Under the pieces are notes generated by a model. That model was not told the origin of the DNA and searched no databases. It saw nothing but the letters and a program-made list of their open reading frames with translations. From positions 1,116,001 to 1,180,000 of the forward strand of contig NC_020185.1 in assembly GCF_000315915.1 (NCBI RefSeq): a stretch of 64,000 bases of DNA. Direction: 5' to 3'. This DNA comes from Henningerozyma blattae CBS 6284 (taxonomy: Eukaryota > Ascomycota > Saccharomycetes > Saccharomycetales > Saccharomycetaceae). A program made the position numbers and the translations under genes. This document shows positions 1 to 10,036 of this stretch, one piece after another (the first letter of the stretch is position 1; every line of letters begins with the position of its first letter).

Positions 1-269
1 CCAAGTACAGACCAAACTGTCCAACCATCATGGTTACCAGAAACCCAAGAGCTGCTAGATTCTCTCACTTATACAGAGGTATCTACCCATACGTCTTCGA
101 AGGTGCTGAAAAAGCTGACTGGACTGAAGATGTTGAAGCTAGATTAAACTTCGGTATTGAACAAGGTAAGGAAGCCGGTATGTTGAAGAAGGGTGATGTC
201 GTTGTCACCGTTCAAGGTTTCAAGAAGGGTACTGGTCACTCTAACACTATGAGATTGATCGTTGTTTAA
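1..269 (+). CDS. CDC19: Pyruvate kinase, C-terminal fragment (CDC19/PYK2), cut by the window edge
   Basis: Pyruvate kinase makes pyruvate and ATP from phosphoenolpyruvate and ADP, the last step of glycolysis, in the cytosol. Only the last ~89 codons are present. The reading frame is already open at base 3 ([14 protein letters not shown]), so the ATG at 30 is internal and not the start. The visible part is the C-terminal domain, with the family's allosteric loop region and the ending [13 protein letters not shown], close to yeast Cdc19. Codon use is strongly biased (AGA, GGT, GTC), as expected of a very highly expressed gene. It converges with REV1, whose stop lies 313 bases away, matching the S. 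cerevisiae PYK2-REV1 neighbourhood. Family assignment is very firm. Which of the two S. cerevisiae paralogues it corresponds to cannot be told from this fragment. Confidence 0.96.
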   Translation, partial: KYRPNCPTIMVTRNPRAARFSHLYRGIYPYVFEGAEKADWTEDVEARLNFGIEQGKEAGMLKKGDVVVTVQGFKKGTGHSNTMRLIVV

Positions 270-581
270 ACAACTTAGAATTTAGTATAGATACTTATTT
301 TATTTTAACTTTTAGGATGTTATATACATAATATACAATTTATATGAGAATAAACGAGTTTATGAATTGCGTTTTTCAAAATTTATTTTTCCAAGTTTTC
401 CCATTGACTATGGTGAAAAGGATTAGAATAAGGAAATTGATTCACTTTTACAGCTTAGTCCATTATACCGAAAGAATATGAGATCTATGGACTACTAAAC
501 ACTATTATAGTAGGTAATAATACAATATTGTTTAACAACTAAAATATATATATTAGAGATAGAACTACAGATTTATTTCTA
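270..581. other. Convergent intergenic region, pyruvate kinase / REV1
   Basis: This is the 3' region shared by two converging genes. It is AT-rich with TATATA-type runs of the sort yeast uses for 3'-end formation. I see no gene or RNA in it. Confidence 0.6.
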
Positions 582-3521
582 TTAATATTTAATGGGGAAA
601 TCGGTAGGCAACTTTTCATCATCCCAATTGCTATGCATGTTTAATATATGGATTAATTTTCTTATCAGCACTACTTCCCATTTTTGATTTCCATTATAAT
701 TCTTTTTATTAATTAAGGAAAAATTTCGTAGAATAGAAGATAAGCGCTGAGTCATTCGAATAACAGTATGAATGCTCCCAGTTCTTAAAAGAGACCAAAT
801 AAAATCCTCAAGAATGATTAAATCTCTGTCACTCGGCGGTATGTCATGTAGTGTAGAGTATATCCAATTTTCATAGCTGTCCATAATTTCCTCAGTACCA
901 CTAATACCTTGAAACATTATTTTAAAATTACTTTCATCATCATGGTTGACTAAACCCCCATAAGTGAATATCTTCGGATCATTTTCCGTAAGACCTCCAG
1001 TATCTTGGCTAGAAAGCTCATCAGATTCAATTTTATCCCTTATACTATCACCATTGCTTAATCCTAATAATCTCTTATTATTGTGCTCATAAATATTTTT
1101 CTCAATATTAACATTGGCCACATTATTATTAAAGCTCCCGCCATTCCCATATTCTTCGCCAGAATTCTGAGTAGTATCATAAGCAATGTCTTCCTTTGCT
1201 GTCCTTGTTGGAAAATCGGAAAGAAATGATGATTCTTCTTTGCTAGGAGAGTATCTGGTATCTATTTCTCTTAATGGTGAGTTAACGATGGAGGGTCGCT
1301 TACTTACAGAAGATTCAGTTCTATCTAGCATTTTTTGCATTTTTTTTCTTGGACTTTCTAAATCTGAATGATACTCATCTGGCGACGATTTATGTGAGAT
1401 ATTATTATGTTCCTCTCGAAACAATACACGCTTAACAGGCCTTTTAGGAATACCAGTTTGCAAATTTCCACCATTATCTCTGTTTGGAGTTGTAACGTTA
1501 ATATCTGGTACCACATCTTTAAAAGGTGTTACTGGTGAATTGATCTTGTTTGTTTCATTAATATTTAGTATAATATTTTTCTGGAATGGTAGTCTTTTCT
1601 GTCTATATTTTGCAACATCTACTAGCTTTGTAAAATGTACAGCTATTCCTCTTACTTCGGCAGGTGGACATGACAATGATCTGAACATATTTCGGAGTTC
1701 TGTCGTAATCAAACCCTGAAGCGAAGAAGGAATACCTAATCTATTGGTACGGCTAAAAGAATCACATTGGCCCATTCCTAGGTATTTTGCTGGTTCAATG
1801 GGGGCATCCTTAGCCCTTTTCATAACCTTTAATGTTACTTGTGACGTATTCTTCTTCATTTCTTTAAGTTTTGCAATTAAATATTCAACACATCGCTCTA
1901 AATATGTATCTACTTGTTCAATTTTAGAAAATCGAATACCCCAGTTGATATCAATAGACAACGATTTTCTTTCAAAAGTACTAATAGGATCATGTATCAA
2001 TTTTGCAGCTTCATCATCATCTTTTCCTCTCAACTGATTATATACTTTAGAACCCAACTTATTTCCTAATAATGCTTTCAATGATTCTATACTCGCATCA
2101 TTTCTTAACTGCCACAAATTATTACAACGAGGGTAATAAGTATTCAACTTACTGACTAGCTGGCGACCTATACCAGGTAAATCATCATTTTTAAAGTTTT
2201 CCCAAAATAGAGGGGAATCCTTCATGTATTTCATACAGGTAAAATAGCCATTTGGCTTAGCAAGCTTCAGAGATAGCCTTGCTAGTATTAATGTATCAGC
2301 ACAACCAACACTGACAGTGCAACCTTCAGTATCTCGAAATACAGCTTCTCTTATTCTTTCACATATTAATTCATCGTTATGATTATTCAAGGATGTTCGT
2401 ATTAGAATGCATACCGCCTCATCTATTGAAATAGGTAAAATCATATTAAACATATTCAGATTTTGTAAAGTTTTATAAAATATACTGGATTTTTCCTTTA
2501 TCTTGTCAAATTCATAAGGTAAACAAACCAACTTAACACCTTTTGGACATAACTTTTGAGCCTGTGAAACCCACATTCCATTTTTAATACCATATTGTCT
2601 TGCAATATAATTACAACTGGCAATATCAGAGCTTTTTGAACCATGACATACTACAATTGGTTCTTTATTAAGATCACATTTAATGGTTGTAGAACTTAGG
2701 GCCGCAACTGTTGCAAAAAAACAATCAAAATCGACATGAAAGATAGTGAGCTGCTCTCCTGTTTTAGGGATCATTACAGGGTTAAATGAATCTAAAAACT
2801 GTTGGCGTAATTCCATCTTCCATGTTGATAAGTGGTGTAATCTAGAATTAGCAAAAAAGTTCTGAATAAAATCTGGATCATTACAATTTGTGATCTGTGG
2901 CTGTTTTTTTAGTCTATTAATGTCCAAAGTAGTTTGACCAATAGTATTTGTACGAAGAAGCGAAAACTCTTGCCAAGGAAGCAACTTACCTGCCTGTACA
3001 GATGACACTAGCCATTTGGGTAAGACTACCTTATATGAAGCAAATTCTATCCTTTTTTTTAGCGATAAATTTTCAGCCACTATATGGGTAACCTTACTCT
3101 TTGCGGTAAGATAATGACTGAAATGTCCACCATGAAGAACCACCATATCATGCAGTGTAGACCTGTCTGGATTTGTATAACCGTTGACGTATATTATTAG
3201 ATTATTGAATATTTGCGGCTTATCCTTACCGTATGCTTCTCTCCTAACTGAATCAGACAAGGCTTGCTTAGCTGCCTTATCTTCAAAATAAGTACGTCGA
3301 CTAGAATAATCTTTCTTTTCAGTACCATTTTGAATATTTAAATTTGGATTCTCATAAACTATATCTAAGTTTTTGTTAAAATAGCTTTGATTGGTAAAAC
3401 GATTACTGGCATTATAAAAAGGCTCCTCATTGTTATCATTTACATTTATTTTTTCTGATCGAAGATAGTTGGTTGTTAATGGAGACCTTTGATTACTTGA
3501 TTTTGAGATATCGTCAGCCAT
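582..3521 (-). CDS. REV1: REV1, Y-family translesion DNA polymerase / deoxycytidyl transferase
   Basis: Rev1 inserts dCMP opposite abasic sites and scaffolds Pol zeta during mutagenic translesion synthesis in the nucleus. The protein is 979 aa (S. cerevisiae 985). In order: a BRCT domain at about residues 100-190 (IYVNGYTNPDRSTLHDMVVLHGG), the Rev1-specific N-digit segment near 210-230 (SRLHHLSTWK), the palm with FHVDFDCFF near 260 and SIDEAVC near 366 holding the metal-binding acidic residues, the little finger to about 650, then a Ser/Asn-rich linker and the C-terminal Rev7/Pol-interaction domain at about 880-979. The ATG at 3521 is chosen because the frame upstream begins at a TTG. The linker holds only a degenerate ubiquitin-binding motif (see findings). 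Its neighbour pyruvate kinase matches YOR347C-YOR346W synteny. Confidence 0.97.
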   Translation of the reverse strand: MADDISKSSNQRSPLTTNYLRSEKINVNDNNEEPFYNASNRFTNQSYFNKNLDIVYENPNLNIQNGTEKKDYSSRRTYFEDKAAKQALSDSVRREAYGKDKPQIFNNLIIYVNGYTNPDRSTLHDMVVLHGGHFSHYLTAKSKVTHIVAENLSLKKRIEFASYKVVLPKWLVSSVQAGKLLPWQEFSLLRTNTIGQTTLDINRLKKQPQITNCNDPDFIQNFFANSRLHHLSTWKMELRQQFLDSFNPVMIPKTGEQLTIFHVDFDCFFATVAALSSTTIKCDLNKEPIVVCHGSKSSDIASCNYIARQYGIKNGMWVSQAQKLCPKGVKLVCLPYEFDKIKEKSSIFYKTLQNLNMFNMILPISIDEAVCILIRTSLNNHNDELICERIREAVFRDTEGCTVSVGCADTLILARLSLKLAKPNGYFTCMKYMKDSPLFWENFKNDDLPGIGRQLVSKLNTYYPRCNNLWQLRNDASIESLKALLGNKLGSKVYNQLRGKDDDEAAKLIHDPISTFERKSLSIDINWGIRFSKIEQVDTYLERCVEYLIAKLKEMKKNTSQVTLKVMKRAKDAPIEPAKYLGMGQCDSFSRTNRLGIPSSLQGLITTELRNMFRSLSCPPAEVRGIAVHFTKLVDVAKYRQKRLPFQKNIILNINETNKINSPVTPFKDVVPDINVTTPNRDNGGNLQTGIPKRPVKRVLFREEHNNISHKSSPDEYHSDLESPRKKMQKMLDRTESSVSKRPSIVNSPLREIDTRYSPSKEESSFLSDFPTRTAKEDIAYDTTQNSGEEYGNGGSFNNNVANVNIEKNIYEHNNKRLLGLSNGDSIRDKIESDELSSQDTGGLTENDPKIFTYGGLVNHDDESNFKIMFQGISGTEEIMDSYENWIYSTLHDIPPSDRDLIILEDFIWSLLRTGSIHTVIRMTQRLSSILRNFSLINKKNYNGNQKWEVVLIRKLIHILNMHSNWDDEKLPTDFPIKY

Positions 3522-4173
3522 ATTGACCAATGTAAAGGAAACAGAGTAGCCATACTTTGCTATTTTTTATATTCAAAATATCTAATAAAAGATTACTAGA
3601 ATCAGTAAATAAAAATTCTAAATTTTTTTCGGAGTTGCTTGAAGATCTAAAAGGTTAGAATTGAGGGTGTACTGTTATAAAATACCTAAAGCAGAATTCA
3701 AGTATAGCGGAGTCTGTTGATATTTTAAATAATGCATATTCTTCTAACTTTTGTGCTAGTTATACAATTATAAGTCTGGCAGGTTAGATGATAATACTAG
3801 TAGAACAAAATAAAGAGAAAAAAAAGTATTGTTTGAGAGCTTCTGTTGCTTATTTAGAAGACTTCGACTAAGAATAATTTAGTAACTATAACGGTTTTAT
3901 TTTTTATTTCAGATTATTCATAGTACGAATTTATATAAGTGATATTATACAATATATATATATTACAGGAGAAGGAATGAAAAAATTCTGAAATAATGAG
4001 TATCGTTAATTTATCATTTTTATTAAAATAGTTCTATTATGCACTGGTAGCTTCCACCTAATCATTAATAAATAGTGGTAGCATTGAAAAAAAAAAGCAT
4101 TTTCATAAGATTATTTTCAATTTACTGAGATTAAAAGAAAAAAATGTGTGGGATTAATGTTTTTTTTTGTGAC
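3522..4173. other. REV1 upstream region, tandem with FRS2
   Basis: This 652-base gap holds the REV1 promoter and the FRS2 3' end. It is AT-rich with scattered poly(A)/poly(T). I see no ORF of note, tRNA or repeat. Confidence 0.5.
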
Positions 4174-5670
4174 TCAATCGTATAAATCTTCATCCAATCT
4201 AGCAGCTGGGTTTGTTTCAATGAAGTCCAAAGAAACTTTATGACCTAATAATTCTCTGATATTTTGCACCTTATATTTAATCATAGTTGGTCTTTCTAAG
4301 GATAAACCCCAACCTAAGACCCTCAAATCCTTTGGTAAACCCATGGATTCCAACATTTCAGGTCTGAACATACCTGAGTTACCAATTTCAACCCATTTAG
4401 CTAAACCTTCATGGTATGAGAAAATTTCCATAGATGGTTCAGTGTATGGGTTATAAGTTGGTTTGAAACGTAGACCGGTAACACCCATCTTTGCGAAGAA
4501 ATCTTCCATGAATTTAATTAAATCACCCAAAGTGATATTATAATCAGCAATAACACCTTCTACTTGGTGAAATTCAGCTAAATGGGTAGCATCAACGGCT
4601 TCATTACGGAAAACACGATCGATAGAGAACAATCTAGCTGGTTTTGGATTTTTAGCTAATTTATGTAACATATTGGCAGAAATAGCAGTAGTATGAGTTC
4701 TTAGAACTAATTTTTGACATTCCACTTCTTTCCAGTTATAACGGTAACCAATAGAATCAAATTTACCATTTTCATGAACAGCTTTAATATTTTCCAAATA
4801 AACTTTATCATCTGGTAAGTCAGAGGTTAAAGGATCCTTAATATAGAAAGTATCTTGTAAATCACGAGCAGGATGCTGTTGTGGAACATACAGAGCATCA
4901 AAATTCCAGAAACCAGTTTCAACGTATTGGTTTGAAGGCATTTCTGTGAATCCCATAGAGAAGAAAATTTGTCTAAATTCTTCTCTAACCTTATTTAATG
5001 GATGTAATGCACCAGAAGCAGCAGGTAAACCTTGAGAATTGAAATTATAAGGTTTGAACTTAGCATCTTTATAAGAACCAGAAACAACCATATCAGAAGT
5101 AATATCTGTTTCTAATTTAGTCAATTCTAAAGAGAAATCAACACCTTTAGTAACAGAATAATCAGTTTGTTTTCTTGGAGTAATCAATTTTCTTTTCTTT
5201 AAATCAGCAATTACTTTAGCGTCAATATCAGAGTGTTCATTTTTAGCAATTTGTTGAAGCAAAATTTTAGTTTCATCTACTGGAGTAGAACTCTTCACTT
5301 TTTCACTCAATTCTAATTCATTTTCTTTATTCTTAACAATCCAACCGTTTTTGAAAGCACGAGCTTGACCAACTTTACCGTTAGCACCCATTTTTGACAT
5401 AACATCTTTAATTTGTAATTTACCCAAATCATTTATTAAATTGTATAAGACGATTTCATGAGATCCATTATCGACGACTTCTTGACCTTCTTTACTTAAA
5501 TCATAATGCATAATATCATGCTTAGTATATTCTAATTTACCATGGGCTTTCAAAGAGTTTAAAGCTGACAAAACATCTTGAGATTCGACGCTTGGGAACA
5601 CTTCTAAAGTAGATTTAATTTCACCTAATTGTCCTAATTTGTTTAGGATAGTTAATTGGAAATCAGACAT
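4174..5670 (-). CDS. FRS2: Phenylalanyl-tRNA synthetase alpha subunit, cytoplasmic
   Basis: Frs2 is the catalytic alpha subunit of the cytosolic alpha2-beta2 PheRS that charges tRNA-Phe. The protein is 498 aa (S. cerevisiae about 503) and very highly conserved. The N-terminal half has winged-helix, tRNA-binding type segments (ALNSLKAHGKLEYTKHD). The class II catalytic core covers about residues 215-490, with motif 2 in FSIDRVFRNEAVDATHLAEFHQVEG and motif 3 in GWGLSLERPTMI. The start is the ATG at 5670 (MSDFQLTIL), which matches the yeast N-terminus; the in-frame TTG four codons earlier is not needed. In S. cerevisiae this gene is on chromosome VI (YFL022C), away from REV1, so its place here is a synteny exception. 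An RTCACGTG site lies about 175 bases upstream. Confidence 0.98.
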   Translation of the reverse strand: MSDFQLTILNKLGQLGEIKSTLEVFPSVESQDVLSALNSLKAHGKLEYTKHDIMHYDLSKEGQEVVDNGSHEIVLYNLINDLGKLQIKDVMSKMGANGKVGQARAFKNGWIVKNKENELELSEKVKSSTPVDETKILLQQIAKNEHSDIDAKVIADLKKRKLITPRKQTDYSVTKGVDFSLELTKLETDITSDMVVSGSYKDAKFKPYNFNSQGLPAASGALHPLNKVREEFRQIFFSMGFTEMPSNQYVETGFWNFDALYVPQQHPARDLQDTFYIKDPLTSDLPDDKVYLENIKAVHENGKFDSIGYRYNWKEVECQKLVLRTHTTAISANMLHKLAKNPKPARLFSIDRVFRNEAVDATHLAEFHQVEGVIADYNITLGDLIKFMEDFFAKMGVTGLRFKPTYNPYTEPSMEIFSYHEGLAKWVEIGNSGMFRPEMLESMGLPKDLRVLGWGLSLERPTMIKYKVQNIRELLGHKVSLDFIETNPAARLDEDLYD

Positions 5671-7073
5671 GTTATTTATCAAGTGGGTAGCAGGTGTAAC
5701 ACAGATATGTTTAATAGTCTAAAACAATATATTCTCTGATCTGTTTAAATTGTAAAATGTTCAAATACTTGTACAATTTTTAATATTCAATATATTTAAC
5801 TTTTTCAATTAGTTTCGCGAAAATTTTTTTTTGCAATATTACGTCACGTGAATCATACAATAATTAGTCACACCCTACTACTGCTACTATTACTACTACT
5901 ACCTCACCATCTAAAAAGATCAAGTTTGTTAACTATATAAGAATGTTATGTTCATAATTAAACACCATTCTTTTTACAAGGGGTATCATTGGTTGTAGTG
6001 CTGATGTTAATTATTAGTTCCAAAGCACTTTCCCATAAGTTTTTCGTAAATAATTTTCATTGCAAAATAGACAAATTAAACTTTTATACGTTCAAAATAC
6101 CGTTCAAAAGAAAGAATAGGACGTTATATCACACCTTGTTTCATCCTCAAAATATTATTCCCGAACAATAAAAGCATTGCGAATAACTCCGGATGCTGAA
6201 ACACACTTGACGGTGTTATCTATCATAAACTCGAACGACACAATACATACGGTTTAATGCTGCTGGCAAGAAAAGAGGCGATATATAAGAGAAACACCAC
6301 ACGCTTAGGTATTTTTTATTCTACAATTCCTAATAGTAATGATAAATTTGTTTGGCAGATATCTTACTGACACCACTAGTAGTAACGCATCCATTAAACC
6401 CTTACATATCCATCGAATACCCTTACGGAAAAAAATGTTTGTCCTCACTTAAAGGCGTCGTACCCTAACCTACTTGATAATTTAGCACTATCATTATTTG
6501 TAGGAAAGGGTGACAGAAAATTCCAATAGTAAAAATTATTAATGCTGGTTCTAGCAAAAAATTTTCAAGCATCGCCGTAAGCTTCGAATGGAAAGTACCG
6601 AGAAGAACGAAAAAAGTTAAGCTGGACTAAGAAAAACTAGACACTTGCTTGAAAAATTCAATGGGAGCAAAAATTCAATGACTGATTGAACAGTTGCTTA
6701 GTCGATGAGTCTGTCTTTTGATTAATATTTTTTTAGGTGTAATTTAGTTCCATTTGACTTATTTTACTAATTTTTTTTAGTTTCAATTTCAATTTCACTT
6801 TCACTTCTCATACTAGTATATTTTGTTTTAATATTTGATTTATTTGTTAGTAGTGGCTGAAAATATTATTCACGCTATCATATTCGCACTATAAATCAAA
6901 CGTTGTTTATCAAGCTTTGTTTGAATTCTTTATCTGTTTCTGTTACATCTGTTCTATTTTACGTCGTTTCTGAGAAAAAAAGAAACTATATTCGAAAGGA
7001 TCTGGTGACAAAAAAAATAACATCAACGACAAGAACACACATATCCATATAATTTATTTGCATTATTCATACA
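5671..7073. other. Long divergent intergenic region, FRS2 / YAL037W-family gene
   Basis: This 1.4-kb divergent promoter region is long for this genome. It contains an RTCACGTG site at 5844-5851, a TTTCGCGAAA palindrome followed by poly(T) near 5813-5832, and several T-rich tracts close to the downstream gene. A 60-codon open frame at 5989-6171 has no recognisable features and I do not call it a gene. I found no tRNA or snoRNA. Confidence 0.5.
5844..5851 (+). promoter_or_regulatory. RTCACGTG (Cbf1-type, CDEI-like) site upstream of FRS2
   Basis: The exact match GTCACGTG lies about 175 bases upstream of the FRS2 start. In yeasts this octamer is the Cbf1 recognition sequence. It is one of at least five such sites in promoters of this window. 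Factor binding is inferred only. Confidence 0.5.
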
Positions 7074-7967
7074 ATGTCATTTATTGAAGATTATTACCGA
7101 GCTCAGACGAAAATACCGCAACGTTTAAACCATAATGTATTATTTGGCTCTGTAGATTTATTGACACAACCTGAATTTCTTGTAGAAAATAATATTCGTT
7201 ATTTTATTGGTGAAAATATCCCCACCCAAGAATTAGCTACTATTGCTAATGGTCCTAATAGTCCTTTCAATACAGTGCCAGATGCCTTGATGCTAAATTT
7301 TGATAAGGATTTTAATCCTAGAAATCATGATCAAATTGACCAAACTACTTCTTTATTTGTTCAACATAATACATCATCACTTCAAAATATCATTTCATCA
7401 GTGGTAGAGGGCAATACCAGAATATCGCAAAATGGTCCAATGACACCAAATCCGGATAGAGTTAAAATTTCTGATTTATTATATGGTGATATATCACATT
7501 ATTATCCATCATCTACGTTCAATGATATGTATAAAGACAAATTCATAACTTTTAATGATCTATTAACCATCATAAAACAATTCGATTACAATGGTAATGT
7601 TCTTATTTTCGGTAGAAGTAATACAGATGAACATCTATATGCTTTATTAGTCTCTAGTGTATTAAAAAGTAATCCACAATATAAAGCTTATGATGCTTTA
7701 CAATTCGTTAAATCTTTACGAAATACTGATGAAGTAATGCATGACGAACGTATATATTGGTATAGCGGTCTTGTCGACTATTATAAAATAGTTCGTTCAA
7801 GAGAGATTAATTGGGGGTTGAATTTTGCAATGAATAAACAAGCATATAATGCAACTCCTTCCTCTATGAAGAAAAGGTCAGGCCTACCATCACCAACTAC
7901 TTCCTTTGCATCAATTACACACGTATCAGACAATTCCGAAATCAGATCAAAAAGATCCAGGGGTTAA
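7074..7967 (+). CDS. YAL037W/YOR342C family protein of unknown function; possible inactive DSP-like fold
   Basis: This 297-aa protein belongs to the uncharacterised S. cerevisiae pair YAL037W/YOR342C. The shared pattern is VLFGSVDLLTQPEFLVENNIRYFIG near the N-terminus, then FNDLLTIIKQFDYNGNVLIFG, a helix, and DALQFVKSLR. Position between the REV1 region and RPA43 supports this, since YOR342C and YOR340C are close in S. cerevisiae. The layout resembles a dual-specificity phosphatase: strand plus (L/F)GS near the start, then a strand leading into a P-loop, then a long helix. The HCxxxxxR signature is absent, however, and the sequence there reads IFGRSNTDEH, so catalysis is unlikely. The fold is my inference; no function is known. 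The C-terminus is basic (IRSKRSRG). The ATG at 7074 is the only plausible start. Confidence 0.85.
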   Translation: MSFIEDYYRAQTKIPQRLNHNVLFGSVDLLTQPEFLVENNIRYFIGENIPTQELATIANGPNSPFNTVPDALMLNFDKDFNPRNHDQIDQTTSLFVQHNTSSLQNIISSVVEGNTRISQNGPMTPNPDRVKISDLLYGDISHYYPSSTFNDMYKDKFITFNDLLTIIKQFDYNGNVLIFGRSNTDEHLYALLVSSVLKSNPQYKAYDALQFVKSLRNTDEVMHDERIYWYSGLVDYYKIVRSREINWGLNFAMNKQAYNATPSSMKKRSGLPSPTTSFASITHVSDNSEIRSKRSRG

Positions 7968-8544
7968 CAAATAATATTTCCCTACCATTTCAATCACATT
8001 CATATTTTCGTACAATTCCATTCTATTTTTTTTCTATCCAACTCTAATGCCTCTGTATTCTATAACTTAATGTTTTTTATTTATATTTAAATATTTTTTT
8101 GGCTTATAACTTTTCATTAAAAATCACATTGTGCTATTACTTTAATAATATCATCTTGCTTATTTGGCTTTAATATATTCTTGAATATTTCACACAATAA
8201 GTATAATATAAAATTTTAAAAATTCAAATTTTAAATATTATAATTTTTTTTATATTTTATTTCATCTAATCTTTTGTATGTTATTACTAAAGGATTAGTA
8301 TTTATTTTATTTTACTTTATTAAAAGGCCAGATAAGAACTCAATTTGTTGAATATCGTAAAAAATGATCTTCCGGCGCTAAAATTTTTTTTTCAATATCT
8401 AGCTCATCGCAGGAAAAGCATAATATAATAAAACTTAAAAAAGATATATACATCTATGTAAGATATATTTAAAATCTTAATACCACTAATATAACCCCGC
8501 CACTATTATCCAAACCTTTACTTCAAATATATAAGATACCCAAA
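7968..8544. other. RPA43 upstream region
   Basis: This 577-base tandem gap is very AT-rich. It holds the 3' end of the preceding gene and the RPA43 promoter with RRPE and PAC elements (listed separately). I see nothing else. Confidence 0.5.
8380..8410 (+). promoter_or_regulatory. RRPE-like element plus PAC box before RPA43
   Basis: AAAATTTTTTTTT (8380-8392) resembles the RRPE motif, and CTCATCGC (8403-8410) is an exact PAC box in reverse orientation. They lie about 135-165 bases upstream of the RPA43 start. PAC/RRPE pairs mark RNA polymerase I subunit and ribosome-biogenesis genes in yeast, read by Dot6/Tod6 and Stb3. This agrees with the gene's role. Confidence 0.7.
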
Positions 8545-9471
8545 ATGACAGGTATCAAAAGATCATCCAGAACTTCTAAATTAGAGAAATTTGCTAAAAA
8601 ATTCAAAAGCTCTTCCAAAAATCCTATAGATGAAGACACTAAAATATCTAACTGTATAGTTCGTGTCCCTGTTTCATTATATGCATCCATTGCCCCAATG
8701 TATTCTCAATCTCCTTTACAAGGGATTATGAAACAGCATTTAAATCCAATGGTAATGAAATTTAATCCAAAAGTTGATGGTGTCGTCTTAGGTTATGAAG
8801 ATTTAACTATTAAAGATTCTAATCCATTAGCTGATGAATCATCTCAAGAAAAATTAATAAAACTAACACCAGATACTCCATTTGGATTTACTTGGGCTAA
8901 TGTAAATTTATACGTTTGGCAACCACAAATAGGCGATATTATTGAAGGCTGGATTTTTATTCAATCTGTATCACATATTAGTTTATTAATCTTCGATGCT
9001 TTTAATGCTAATATTAACAAAAATTTTATTCCAGAAGATTGGACATTTATAAATAATGAAGTTGAAGAAGAAGAAATTCTACAAGAGGAAAAAGCTGCTG
9101 AAGAATCAAATGGAACTAATCAGGACAATAATAAACCTAATTTCACAAACCGTTCCTTAGGATATTGGGTAGATGGCAATGGTCAACGTGTAGATGGTAA
9201 ATTGAAGTTCCAAGTAAGATATATTAATTCTAACGGTAGAGTTATTACTGTGGAAGGAAGTTTATTAAAAGAACAGAAAGATTTATCTCCTGCCGAGAAG
9301 TTACCAGTTATTTCAAATAAAAAGATTACATTTGATGATGAAGTTTCAACTGAAAATACTGAAAGTCATAAAGATTTACAATTAACAGAGGTCAAAGAAA
9401 ATAATGGTGCGGAGATCGTTTATGAAGAAAATTCGAGTGAAGATGATGATTCTTCGGATGAAAGTGATTAG
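8545..9471 (+). CDS. RPA43: RNA polymerase I subunit A43
   Basis: Rpa43 forms the Pol I stalk with Rpa14 and binds Rrn3, recruiting the enzyme to rDNA in the nucleolus. The protein is 308 aa (S. cerevisiae 326). The N-terminal half carries the conserved tip domain ([18 protein letters not shown], then GVVLGYEDL). The OB-fold follows at about residues 120-240 ([31 protein letters not shown], later [34 protein letters not shown]). The tail is rich in Glu/Asp and Ser ([13 protein letters not shown]), typical of CK2-phosphorylated nucleolar proteins. An acidic insert in the OB region ([16 protein letters not shown]) is also seen in relatives. PAC/RRPE promoter motifs fit. The next gene converges on it. 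Confidence 0.96.
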   Translation: MTGIKRSSRTSKLEKFAKKFKSSSKNPIDEDTKISNCIVRVPVSLYASIAPMYSQSPLQGIMKQHLNPMVMKFNPKVDGVVLGYEDLTIKDSNPLADESSQEKLIKLTPDTPFGFTWANVNLYVWQPQIGDIIEGWIFIQSVSHISLLIFDAFNANINKNFIPEDWTFINNEVEEEEILQEEKAAEESNGTNQDNNKPNFTNRSLGYWVDGNGQRVDGKLKFQVRYINSNGRVITVEGSLLKEQKDLSPAEKLPVISNKKITFDDEVSTENTESHKDLQLTEVKENNGAEIVYEENSSEDDDSSDESD

Positions 9472-10036
9472 AAACTTTTACGAAGACATTCATATATTAA
9501 TGTCTTTGTATCAATTATCATTGTAGAATATAATAAAATCTTGTTGTCAAAATAGATAAATCAAACGACTAGCAATTTACCCATTAAACAATATGATATG
9601 CTATTGAATTAAATAAAATCAAATACATTCTTTATTTGTAAAATACTTAATATATTAGTTTTAATTGAATTAGTTTTTTTTCTTTTTTTAAATGAATATT
9701 AAAAAATAAAAATTATAAAAATGATATATGCTAAAAAAATGTCAAATAGTAAGATTTGTTTAAATCTCAAGTAAAAGTAATGAATATTGAAGAATATTGA
9801 AAATTATCATGGATATGTGGTAAAAAAATAATGGGAGATGACAAAATAAAAAAATATTTTTTGGATGAAAAAAATAACATGAAGAAATGATAAAAACAAA
9901 TATAAATTTGAAAGAAATTAAGAAAAAAATGTCAGGATATCTTTAAATGGAAGTAGCATTAATATAATCAGTTTCTTAAATAAATGATTAACCATATAAA
10001 TGTAAATTAAAGGCTAATTTTTCCCTTTTTTAATAT
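9472..10036. other. Convergent intergenic region, RPA43 / FUN19 homologue
   Basis: This 565-base stretch is extremely AT-rich with many A and T runs. It serves as the 3' region for two converging genes. I see no gene or RNA. Confidence 0.5.

Noticed and set aside
6764..6780. TTACTAATTTTTTTTAG resembling a branch site and acceptor of a 5' UTR intron before the YAL037W-family gene
   Set aside because: No GTATGT-type donor was found upstream in the gap, and the branch-to-acceptor distance is only about ten bases.
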